The position numbers and the translations under genes were made by a program. The notes under the pieces were generated by a model, which made no database searches, was not told where the DNA came from, and saw only the letters and a program-made list of their open reading frames with translations. This document shows, piece by piece, positions 16,761 to 24,373 of a stretch of DNA of 50,164 nt. The stretch is from Pseudoselenomonas ruminantium (GTDB lineage Bacteria; Bacillota; Negativicutes; Selenomonadales; Selenomonadaceae). The stretch is from NCBI RefSeq assembly GCF_900113715.1, contig NZ_FOQK01000023.1, forward strand, positions 1 to 50,164, in the 5' to 3' direction. How positions within the stretch are numbered: position 1 is the first letter of the stretch; each line of letters opens with the position of its first letter.

Positions 16761-17426
16761 TCAGTCTTTGACTTTTTCGATTTCATTCTGGGTCCAGAGC
16801 GGATGATGATGTGCCGCGTGTTTGGCATTGATGGTGCCATCACCGAACATGCTGCAAAATTCCGGCCAGTTGTAGATGCCGAGGGGAATATGTCCCCCGC
16901 AGACGCAAAGGAACAGGCCCAGGCCAACAATCAGATGAATGCGGTCTGCATAGTAGGCAATCTCTTTCGGTACCAGCGGCAGGGCAAAGTAGAGCACCGC
17001 ACCCGTAAGGATGATGAGCAATGTACCGAAAAATACCATGATACCCATCATTTTCTGACCCGAGTTGATCTTTCCCATCGGCGGTACATCGATTTCCTGC
17101 AGAAAAATCATTTTCTGCGGGTAGCCGCCGCCGACTTTCATCCATTCAATATCCTGCTTCGTCCAATGGAACGCCTCGCGCCAGAACGCTGCCACACGTC
17201 CTGGGCAGAGCAGGAAGAACAGCGTGCAGGCAATCATGAGGATCCATGCGCCTACGATATGGATCTGCATGGAAAGATGCATTGCCGCCTCGCCAAACGG
17301 GCGGAAAAACAGGATGACACCAGTTACTCCTGCCGGCAGGAACCCCAAGACCAAGCACCAATGAAACAGGCGGACTGGCAGGCTATGATGAAGGATCCGT
17401 TCATTTCCCTTAAAGTTGTTATCCAT
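16761..17426 (-). CDS. Cytochrome b subunit of a membrane-bound hydrogenase
   Basis: About 221 residues from the ATG at 17426, which has AAAGGTGGGA upstream; an earlier in-frame start would overlap hydB. Four membrane helices with candidate haem ligands: the His residues in HHSLPVRLFHW, QIHIVGAW, DRIHLIVG and CGGHIPLG. This is the FdnI/HydC/b561 family, which takes electrons from a periplasmic enzyme to the quinone pool. Third gene after hydA and hydB, so it should anchor the hydrogenase and connect it to menaquinone. A non-quinone acceptor is possible. Confidence 0.85.
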   Translation of the reverse strand: MDNNFKGNERILHHSLPVRLFHWCLVLGFLPAGVTGVILFFRPFGEAAMHLSMQIHIVGAWILMIACTLFFLLCPGRVAAFWREAFHWTKQDIEWMKVGGGYPQKMIFLQEIDVPPMGKINSGQKMMGIMVFFGTLLIILTGAVLYFALPLVPKEIAYYADRIHLIVGLGLFLCVCGGHIPLGIYNWPEFCSMFGDGTINAKHAAHHHPLWTQNEIEKVKD

Positions 17427-17442
17427 CGCAATCCCACCTTTC

Positions 17443-17748
17443 TTACAGGACACTGCGGTCTACATAATGCGTATGGAAAAGCTCTTCCGCCATCGGACTC
17501 AGCGGCTGGAAGTTCATCTTCTTGTACATGTTGAGCAGGCTCTGGTTGTGATGGCTCTGGCGTTTCGCCTGTTTCTCATCATCCTGATACAGCCCCGCCG
17601 TACGCATCTTGATGTATTTGTTACGATCGACAATCAGATCCGTCACCGTATAGGCACCGGTCCAAAGGACTGCCGCAATGACACCGGCAAAGCCGAGGAA
17701 TTCACGGCGGTTGATCTTTACTTCTTTTTCTTTATAGGAATATCTCAT
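17443..17748 (-). CDS. hydB: [FeFe]-hydrogenase small subunit with Tat signal
   Basis: A 101-residue protein. Near the N-terminus KINRREFLGFAG is a twin-arginine motif followed by a hydrophobic segment, as in the periplasmic HydB of Desulfovibrio. The rest (NKYIKMRTAGLYQDDE, QPLSPMAEELFHTHYVDRS) matches the iron-hydrogenase small-subunit domain. It should carry the folded HydA across the membrane by the Tat route. AGGAGG precedes its ATG. It sits 13 bases downstream of hydA and 16 bases upstream of the cytochrome b gene. Confidence 0.9.
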   Translation of the reverse strand: MRYSYKEKEVKINRREFLGFAGVIAAVLWTGAYTVTDLIVDRNKYIKMRTAGLYQDDEKQAKRQSHHNQSLLNMYKKMNFQPLSPMAEELFHTHYVDRSVL

Positions 17749-17761
17749 AACGCACCTCCTA

Positions 17762-19018
17762 TCACCATGGCAAGATAGCCTTGAACTTGCCGGTCCAGGA
17801 CGTTCCCATCGGGTTGATTGGCTGGCCGCCGCCGTTTACGCAGCCGCCCGGACAGTTCATGACCTCGATGAAATGATACGGGCTGCTCCCAGCTTCGATT
17901 TCAGCCAGCAGTGGCTCGACATTTTTCGTCCCATGGACAACCGCGATCTTCAGCGTGATTTCCTGGCCATTGTCCTTGAGCTTGAGCGGGATATCCGCCG
18001 TCTTGACCTCCTTGAGGCCGCGGACAGGCTCATAGCGGAGCTCACCGAGCTCCTCCCCCGTCAGGACGAAGTAAGCCGTGCGCAGGGCAGCTTCCATGAC
18101 GCCGCCCGTTGCACCAAAAATCGTACCTGCGCCTGTATACTCAGCCAGCGGATTGTCTTTCTCCTCAGCCGGCTCCACATTGCGGACATCGATATTAAGC
18201 TTTTTGAGCAGACGTGCCAGATCGCGGGTCGTCAGGACGACATCGGTATCCTGATACGTTGCCGTATGGCCTTTCTTCTTCCAGTAATCAGCAGCTGCCG
18301 TGAACTCCGGCCGCGATGCTTCGAGTTTCTTCGCCGTGCAAGGATAAACACCGACGCAGAAAATCTGCTCCGGCTGCACGTGCCAAATTTCCTCAGCACC
18401 GTAGATCTTAGCTACTGGGCCAGCCATTCCCTGCGGCGACTTCGCCGATGACAGGTGCTGGCGCAGATTTGGATGATAGAGCTCCATATAGCGCACCCAG
18501 GCAGGGCAGCAAGAAGTGAACTGCGGCAATGGGCCAAGTTCGCCTTCCACAGGCTGCTTGAGCACGTATTTCTGGATTTTGTGGATAAGCTCCGTCCCCT
18601 CTTCCAGGATTGTATTATCCGCGGCAAAGTTGACATCCATGATCTTGAAGCCCGCTTTCTTCAAGGCTCCATACATCTGCTCCGTGATGAGTTTGCCCGG
18701 TTCCATACCGAACTCCTCACCCAATGCAACACGTACTGCCGGGGCAACCGTTGCCACGACTGTCGTATTGCCATCCTTTAATTTTTCAATAACCTGATCG
18801 ACTACATCGACCGTATCCTCGATTGCTCCGAATGGGCAGTTCACCAGACACTGTCCGCACTGCAGACAACGCTCATTGTTAATCTGATGGTTTGCACCGT
18901 AGGCGCCATCAATGGCGTCAGCGGGGCAGAAGGATTTGCATGTGTCACATCCCTTGCATTTCCCTTCATCGATCTTAATGATGCCGGTGAGCTCATTCGC
19001 CTGATAAGATTTTGGCAT
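17762..19018 (-). CDS. hydA: [FeFe]-hydrogenase large subunit with H-cluster
   Basis: 418 residues, close to the periplasmic dimeric enzyme of Desulfovibrio. Two [4Fe-4S] ferredoxin motifs lie at about 21-32 (CKGCDTCKSFCP) and 51-62 (CLQCGQCLVNCP). H-cluster motifs are TSCCPAW (L1), YPCTAKKLE (L2) and EVMNCPGGCVNGGGQP (L3). Compared with the usual MPCTAKKFE and EVMACPGGC, Met is Tyr next to an H-cluster Cys and Ala is Asn next to another. With HydB and cytochrome b it probably oxidises periplasmic H2, though reverse operation is possible. Promoter P4 with the 19-bp operator controls it. Confidence 0.95.
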   Translation of the reverse strand: MPKSYQANELTGIIKIDEGKCKGCDTCKSFCPADAIDGAYGANHQINNERCLQCGQCLVNCPFGAIEDTVDVVDQVIEKLKDGNTTVVATVAPAVRVALGEEFGMEPGKLITEQMYGALKKAGFKIMDVNFAADNTILEEGTELIHKIQKYVLKQPVEGELGPLPQFTSCCPAWVRYMELYHPNLRQHLSSAKSPQGMAGPVAKIYGAEEIWHVQPEQIFCVGVYPCTAKKLEASRPEFTAAADYWKKKGHTATYQDTDVVLTTRDLARLLKKLNIDVRNVEPAEEKDNPLAEYTGAGTIFGATGGVMEAALRTAYFVLTGEELGELRYEPVRGLKEVKTADIPLKLKDNGQEITLKIAVVHGTKNVEPLLAEIEAGSSPYHFIEVMNCPGGCVNGGGQPINPMGTSWTGKFKAILPW

Positions 19019-19086
19019 AGCTTTCGTCCTCCCCTATCCTGCAAACAATTCTCAATTATCATCATAGTTTATTATCCCTATATTAA

Positions 19087-19132
19087 ATTATAAATTTATT
19101 TGATTGCAAGCACAAGCTCCCCCAGGGGATAT
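19087..19132 (-). promoter_or_regulatory. Promoter P4 with the shared 19-bp operator (hydAB-cytochrome b)
   Basis: On the minus strand: operator ATATCCCCTGGGGGAGCTT (19114-19132), -35 TTGTGC (19110-19115), 17-base spacer, -10 TATAAT (19087-19092), then hydA at 19018. Geometry identical to P1, P3 and P5. The upstream gene is separated by a terminator (19159-19182). Confidence 0.8.
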
Positions 19133-19158
19133 TCCTGCAAAAATTTATATAAAAACAA

Positions 19159-19182
19159 AAAAGAGGCCTAAAAGCCTCTTTT
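19159..19182 (-). terminator. Terminator after the 3D-domain gene
   Basis: Minus-strand hairpin AAGAGGC/GCCTCTT (19161-19180) followed by TTTTTTGTTTTT. It ends the transcript of the secreted 3D-domain gene just before promoter P4. Confidence 0.85.
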
Positions 19183-19196
19183 CTAACCAGTAAAAA

Positions 19197-19793
19197 TCAA
19201 TCCATGATATAGATTTCAAAATTCTGACGGCCAAACGCCAGCGCCTCACCATACGTGTCGAAAGCCACATCGATATGGTTGCCGTGAAAACCACCGATAT
19301 CTTCAGCTACAGCCTCGCCATAGCCTGGGATAAACACATGCGTACCGAGCGGAATGACAGCCGGATCGACGGCAATGACGCCATGGCGCACCTTGGTGCC
19401 CGTCGCCGTATGCACAGAATTGCCAGGATCTTGCGCACTATAAGCAGTCGCTGACACATAGAACATGGTCCCCGCATGTGTTTCCGGATCTACAGCGGGT
19501 GGCTCATACGTCTTACCGCCCGAAAGGACACGATAGGTGCCATCGCCGCAGATGCCATCGACCTCAAGCCCCTTGGCCTCCTGGAATTTTCTGATAGCTG
19601 CTACTGTCTGCGGACCACAGATACCATCGGCCTCCCCGGAAAGATATCCCTGCTCAATCAACAGGGTCTGAACATGCTTGACGGCCTGGCCGCGCGATCC
19701 ATCCTTGACGAGAATGGCAGCCGCAAATGCCGCCGAGCAAAAACATATTAACATAAGCATAACAACTAAGGAAAGGAGTATTCGTCTGTTCAA
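19197..19793 (-). CDS. Secreted peptidoglycan-binding protein with a 3D domain
   Basis: About 198 residues. A TTG start at 19793 is proposed since GAGGTG lies at good spacing before it; a GTG at 19802 sits on that site. An Sec signal peptide ends near CSAAFA. A PG_binding_1 repeat follows (RGQAVKHVQTLLIEQGYLSGEADGICG, about 36-95). The C-terminal 3D domain has the conserved aspartates in VAVDPAVIPLG, DIGGFHG and DVAFDTYGEAL, as in MltA/YocH-like murein lytic proteins. A muralytic role in the envelope is inferred. Unrelated to the flanking hydrogenase genes. Confidence 0.85.
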   Translation of the reverse strand: MNRRILLSLVVMLMLICFCSAAFAAAILVKDGSRGQAVKHVQTLLIEQGYLSGEADGICGPQTVAAIRKFQEAKGLEVDGICGDGTYRVLSGGKTYEPPAVDPETHAGTMFYVSATAYSAQDPGNSVHTATGTKVRHGVIAVDPAVIPLGTHVFIPGYGEAVAEDIGGFHGNHIDVAFDTYGEALAFGRQNFEIYIMD

Positions 19794-19854
19794 TAAGATC
19801 ACCTCTCAAAAGTAATTGTCTTAGTTTCTGATCATAACGCCGTTGTTCCTATAA

Positions 19855-19887
19855 ATAAGAGGTGCAGACCTAACCTGCACCTCTTAT
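19855..19887 (-). terminator. Terminator of the Hyf-like operon
   Basis: A 13-bp perfect stem (ATAAGAGGTGCAG with CTGCACCTCTTAT) and a 7-base loop, followed on the minus strand by TTATAGG. It lies 54 bases after the last gene of the Hyf-like operon; the T tract is short. Confidence 0.7.
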
Positions 19888-19941
19888 ACTCTATCATAAT
19901 CTATGATTTCTCGTCAAACGAAGAAGAATTTCTCCGACCAT

Positions 19942-20682
19942 TTACAATTTTTCCGCCAACAGATCAGCTGCCGCCAACAGCCCTGCAATCATCGCCGACG
20001 GGCGCGGCGGGCAGCCAGGCACATAGATGTCGACAGGCACGACTTTATCGGCCGCGCCGACAATCGCATACGAAGCACCATACGTCTCACCACCAGCTGC
20101 GCAGGCACCGCAAGCCATGACCAGCTTCGGCTCCGGCAGGGCCTCATACGACATGCGCAGAGCCTCCTCAAGGTTGCGCGTGACGGTACCCGTGACCATC
20201 AACATATCGGCATGGCGCGGCGAAGCATCGAAATGCACGCCATAGCGGTGCAAATCGTAAATCGGATTCGACATCGCGCCCATCTCAAAATCGCAGGCAT
20301 TGCATGAACCCGCATCAAGATGACGGACATGCAGGCTGCGGCCGAGTTTCTGCCGGATGACATCAGCCGTGACCTGCTGTGCCTTTTCCACGAGATAGGG
20401 CATCGCTTCGTCAGCCGTATGCGACAGCAGTCCCTCAGGTGCATCCGCCGCCTCAGCGCAGGCCGCCACGCAGCGGCCACAGAACAGGCAGCGGCGGTAA
20501 TCGACAGTGTATTCCTCCCCCTGGCACTGGAAGGCCCCAACAGGACACGCCTTGGCGCAAGCCGCCAGTGCATCAGCCGGGCACTTGCCCGCAAGCTTTC
20601 CCCGGAACCGTGCGCTGCCCGAAAGCGAGATAGCTTCCGTGGCGATCTTATCATGAAGTAAACGCTCTAATACCTTAAACAT
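19942..20682 (-). CDS. Fused ferredoxin and NuoB-like hydrogenase small subunit (HyfH-HyfI)
   Basis: 246 residues joining two subunits that are separate in E. coli Hyf. Residues about 1-85 form a ferredoxin domain: one regular motif CLFCGRCVAACAE, and an earlier unusual set with CPADALAACAKACP (C-x7-C-x3-CP). From about 115 the NuoB/HycG domain has GSCNACDFE, VTGTVTRN, ACGACAAGG and VPGCPPRP, with Cys ligands for the proximal [4Fe-4S] cluster. It passes electrons between a ferredoxin and the catalytic subunit. Last gene of the operon, 11 bases after hyfG. Confidence 0.88.
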   Translation of the reverse strand: MFKVLERLLHDKIATEAISLSGSARFRGKLAGKCPADALAACAKACPVGAFQCQGEEYTVDYRRCLFCGRCVAACAEAADAPEGLLSHTADEAMPYLVEKAQQVTADVIRQKLGRSLHVRHLDAGSCNACDFEMGAMSNPIYDLHRYGVHFDASPRHADMLMVTGTVTRNLEEALRMSYEALPEPKLVMACGACAAGGETYGASYAIVGAADKVVPVDIYVPGCPPRPSAMIAGLLAAADLLAEKL

Positions 20683-20693
20683 CGTTTCCTCCT

Positions 20694-22211
20694 TTAACGG
20701 TCCAAGCAGGCATAGCAGAGCTCAAAGCTCTTGTTGATCAGCGGGAAGTCGGGGATGATATCCCCCTGCACGGCAATCGGCAGCGCCGGCCAGTTCGGAT
20801 AAGAGGCGCTGCGCACGAAGATGCGGTCGATGCGCCCCTCTGCATCGAGTGCGACAAAGTGCAGATTGCTGCCGCGCGCCGATTCGCTGATGCCGAAATC
20901 TTCACCAGCAGCTGCCGGAACCGCAACGCTGAGTTCCGTATGGTCAGCGTCCAAATGCTCCAAGAGCTGGCTGACCATGAAGAAGCTCTGGCGCAGCTCC
21001 TCGATTCGCACAGCCAGTCGTGCTGCCACGTCGCCGCTCTTCTGCGTGACGACAGCAAAGTCAAGATCTGGATATGCGCCATAGCTGAAATCCTGACGGC
21101 TGTCATGGGCAAAGCTGCTCGCACGTGCCCCGACACCGACCAATGCCAGATCCACCGCCGTCTGATGGCGGACAATCCCCGTCGTACGGATGCGGTTCTG
21201 GAAGTTTTCCTGTTCCGCAAACATCTTGTCGAGGGCTTCGACGTTTTCCGCTACGGCAGCCAGCGTCGTACGGATATCCTGCCGGAGCTCTGCCGTGATG
21301 TCCAGCGACACACCGCCAGGCACGATGACACCGCGCAGGAAGCGGTTGCCTGCCAGACGTTCCTGCAGACGCATCAGCATCTCTTTCGTGCGGCCGCCAA
21401 GGCTGATGGCTGGAGCAAAGCCGACACCAGCAGGGATGTTGCCGCAGTCACCGACATGATTCGTGATGCGTTCGATTTCCATGAGCAGCGTGCGGATAAG
21501 CTGTGCGCGCTTGGGAACCGTAACTTTGGCGATCTTTTCCACCGCCTGGCAGAAACTCCAAGTATTGGCAATGCTGCAAGCACCGCAGATGCGCTCAACG
21601 ATGGGCAATGCCTCATGCGGCGTCTTGCCCTCCATGACCTTCTCCAGGCCGCGGTGCGTGAAGAACAGCTTGGCATCAAGCTGGAGCATCGACTCACCCG
21701 CCTGGCTGAAGCGGAAATGCCCCGGCTCGATGATGCCCGCATGTATCGGGCCAACCGGCACCTCATAGATGCCCTCACCGTGCGCAACACTCATCTTGAT
21801 TTCGCTGCCCTCGCCTGCCTTGGCCCGCGGGCTGGCCGTCGCCGAAACCTGCTTGCGCAGCGGGTGATACCCCTGCGGGAAGGATTCGTGGAGCACCAAC
21901 GGGCGCGGGTCGGGATGGCCGGCCGGCACAAATCCGAACATATCCTGCATCTCACGCTCATACCAGGCTGCGGCTGGCAGGATCGGCGTCAGTGAATCGT
22001 AGCGCAGATCGCCATCGGCTGGCACTGCTGCCTTCAGCACCGCCAGGCGTTTTTCCTCCGGGATCTCGAACATGACATAGATTGCGTAGCCGCGGCCCAC
22101 AGCCGTCTCATCGCGGCCAAACATCGCCGTGAGCGGATGACGGCCAGCAGCCGATAAAGCCTTGGCCTCCGCCCGGAGGTCTGCCAGCTTGATTTCCTTT
22201 ACATTTTCCAT
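20694..22211 (-). CDS. hyfG: Hyf-like catalytic subunit (NuoC-NuoD fusion)
   Basis: 505 residues: an N-terminal 30 kDa (NuoC) domain to about residue 115, and a 49 kDa/[NiFe]-hydrogenase large-subunit domain. The metal motifs are RICGACSIANTW and the C-terminal ELCYACLDR, so all four Cys needed for nickel are present. The usual His after the first CxxC is Asn, and the usual DPC before the second pair is ELC. The protein ends right after the motif, so no protease cleavage is needed, as in Ech-type enzymes. It overlaps the hyfF-like gene by one base. Confidence 0.85.
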   Translation of the reverse strand: MENVKEIKLADLRAEAKALSAAGRHPLTAMFGRDETAVGRGYAIYVMFEIPEEKRLAVLKAAVPADGDLRYDSLTPILPAAAWYEREMQDMFGFVPAGHPDPRPLVLHESFPQGYHPLRKQVSATASPRAKAGEGSEIKMSVAHGEGIYEVPVGPIHAGIIEPGHFRFSQAGESMLQLDAKLFFTHRGLEKVMEGKTPHEALPIVERICGACSIANTWSFCQAVEKIAKVTVPKRAQLIRTLLMEIERITNHVGDCGNIPAGVGFAPAISLGGRTKEMLMRLQERLAGNRFLRGVIVPGGVSLDITAELRQDIRTTLAAVAENVEALDKMFAEQENFQNRIRTTGIVRHQTAVDLALVGVGARASSFAHDSRQDFSYGAYPDLDFAVVTQKSGDVAARLAVRIEELRQSFFMVSQLLEHLDADHTELSVAVPAAAGEDFGISESARGSNLHFVALDAEGRIDRIFVRSASYPNWPALPIAVQGDIIPDFPLINKSFELCYACLDR

Positions 22212-23719
22212 CAGGACATACCTCCTAAAACAATCTGCCCAGCGGCCATGATGAGGTCACTGAGATACGGGATTTCCGCCAGCGCACCGCTGATGATGCC
22301 ACTGGACAGCAGCAATACCAGGAGCACCGCCGTATCGAGACGCCCCATAAGTTCCCCCGCACACTTGCGCGACGGTTTGCCGCCGAGCATGCGCATGGCA
22401 TGGTAAAGGATACCGATGAGCATCCCCGCCAGCAGCACCAGCGCCAGGATTCCGAGCCACGGGCGCTCCGCGAGGAAGAAACTGTCGATGATATAGAACT
22501 TGCTGAAGAAGATACCCATCGGCGGCATGCCGAGAATACCGACAATGCCCAGCAGCCAGAACAGCGCGGTGCGCGGCGACTGCTGCAGCATGCCATGCAT
22601 GCGCATCATGTTCTTCGTGCCATAGGCTTCCATGATCGTACCGGCCGTATAGAACAGTGCGTATTTGACGAGGGCATGGTTCATCATATGCAGCAGCGAA
22701 GCCTCGACTGCCAGCGGCAGGAACAGGCCAAAGCCAGCGGCCATCAAGCCGAAGTTCTCCATCGAAGAGTAGGCCAGCATGCGTTTGATGTCACGCTGGA
22801 CGACGACAAAGGGGATGGCCAGGGCAATCGTCAGCAAGCCGAAGAACAGGAACAGGCCGCTGATAAAGCCCATGCCGACAGCAGGCATGATGACGATGAC
22901 ATTGCGCAAGAGCACGTAGATCGCGCAGATGCAGAGCGCACCTGAGAGCAGGCCGCTCGTAAGCGCTGGGGCCTCCGAATGCGCATCAGGCAGCCAGGCA
23001 TGCATCGGCGCCAGGCCGACCTTCGTACCGTAGCCGACAAACAGGAAGCAGAAGGCCACCTTGGCCAGTGCCGGATTGAGCTCGCTGCCATGTGCAGCCA
23101 GATACTGCCAGTCCAAGGCCTGTGCGCCGCCCATAGCCAGGATCTGCGCATAATAGACCAGGATCGTGCCCAGCAGCGCCAGGCAGATGCCCACCGTGCA
23201 GACCATGACGTATTTCCACGCCGCCTCCAGCGACGTGCGGGTGAATTTGAAGGCAACGAGCAGTGCCGAAACCAGCGTCGTCGCCTCAATGGCTACCCAC
23301 ATAAGGCCGAGGTTATTGACGAGCACCACCAGCATCATCGTCCAGACAAAGAGATGGGAAAGCGCATAGAAGCGGCCCTCAAGATGACCGAAACGGCGCA
23401 GATAGCCGTAGCGGATATTCGTATCGCGATCCAGATACGCCTTGCTCGTCCAAGCAAAGGCCAGATAGAGCATCGTGACAATGACGAGCATCCATAGGCC
23501 CAACGCATCGAGATAAAGATAGCCGAAGGCCTGCGGCGCCGCTGGGTCAAACTGCATGACCAGCCGGACGACGATGGCACCGGCCGCCACCGAGGTCAGA
23601 CGGTTGAGCCAGTGCAGCAAGCCCTTGCCAAGAACATTGACTGCCGCGATGATACTGAATACCGGCGGCAGCGCCAGCAGCGTATAGACAAGCTGCGGGA
23701 TAGTATAGTTGAAATCCAT
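22211..23719 (-). CDS. hyfF: Antiporter-like membrane subunit (HyfF type)
   Basis: 502 residues, around 14 helices, in the NuoL/M/N-Mrp antiporter family. The channel signatures are WVAIEATTLVSALLVAFKF (conserved Glu) and GYGTKVGLAPMHAWLPDAHSEAP (conserved Lys and His), followed by the helix SGLLSGALCICAIYV. This subunit is expected to move H+ or Na+ when electrons pass through the peripheral arm. It lies between the hyfE-like and hyfG genes. Confidence 0.88.
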   Translation of the reverse strand: MDFNYTIPQLVYTLLALPPVFSIIAAVNVLGKGLLHWLNRLTSVAAGAIVVRLVMQFDPAAPQAFGYLYLDALGLWMLVIVTMLYLAFAWTSKAYLDRDTNIRYGYLRRFGHLEGRFYALSHLFVWTMMLVVLVNNLGLMWVAIEATTLVSALLVAFKFTRTSLEAAWKYVMVCTVGICLALLGTILVYYAQILAMGGAQALDWQYLAAHGSELNPALAKVAFCFLFVGYGTKVGLAPMHAWLPDAHSEAPALTSGLLSGALCICAIYVLLRNVIVIMPAVGMGFISGLFLFFGLLTIALAIPFVVVQRDIKRMLAYSSMENFGLMAAGFGLFLPLAVEASLLHMMNHALVKYALFYTAGTIMEAYGTKNMMRMHGMLQQSPRTALFWLLGIVGILGMPPMGIFFSKFYIIDSFFLAERPWLGILALVLLAGMLIGILYHAMRMLGGKPSRKCAGELMGRLDTAVLLVLLLSSGIISGALAEIPYLSDLIMAAGQIVLGGMS

Positions 23720-23728
23720 ATTGCTGTC

Positions 23729-24358
23729 TTATCCTTTCAGTTTCTTCATGACAGTCGTATCGGTAGTCATAAACGAAAGGCTCATGCGGTTCGTCAGGAT
23801 GACCAGTACGACAACGGCGATAAGGACGTCGAGGAAGACGCCGAGCTCAACGACGAGCGGCAGGCCTTCCGTCATCAGCAGGCCCAAGAGATAAATTCCA
23901 TTCTCAAGCGTAATGAGACCAACCATCTGCAAAATAGCACGCTTGCGCATGACCATGAGCGCCAGGCCCGTCATGATCATGAGGATAGCCGCCGCGATGA
24001 TGCTGCGTCCCGGCGTGCCCGGCAGCAGATGGTCGACAAGCAGATACCCCATGACGAGGAAGGCCGCAGCGGCCAGTGTCGAATAATTGACATTGATATC
24101 GGAAACGATCTCGCGCTCATCGGTGATGCGGCCTGCCAGACGCAGGATCGCACCCGGGATGAACAGCACCTTGACAAAAATCGTCAGCAGGCCCGGCAGC
24201 CAGGCATGCAGGCCCGAACCAGCCCCCAGGCCGATGGCCAGGCAGGCACCAGCGATGATGCCAGACTGTGCGGCCAGACAGTAGACCGAGCGTTTAAGCT
24301 CCATGATCCGCGTCTGCAGGAAGACGACAAAAATCAAGAGTACCACCAAATATTCCAT
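23729..24358 (-). CDS. hyfE: Membrane subunit HyfE
   Basis: A 209-residue, six-helix protein of the HyfE family, whose central part is similar to NuoK. It has LAGRITDEREIVSDINVNYS in the middle and MVGLITLENGIYLLGLLMTEGLP, where the Glu within the helix is the likely proton carrier. It follows the hyfC-like gene by 15 bases. It belongs to the membrane arm. Confidence 0.85.
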   Translation of the reverse strand: MEYLVVLLIFVVFLQTRIMELKRSVYCLAAQSGIIAGACLAIGLGAGSGLHAWLPGLLTIFVKVLFIPGAILRLAGRITDEREIVSDINVNYSTLAAAAFLVMGYLLVDHLLPGTPGRSIIAAAILMIMTGLALMVMRKRAILQMVGLITLENGIYLLGLLMTEGLPLVVELGVFLDVLIAVVVLVILTNRMSLSFMTTDTTVMKKLKG

Positions 24359-24373
24359 GTTTTGTCTCCCTCC

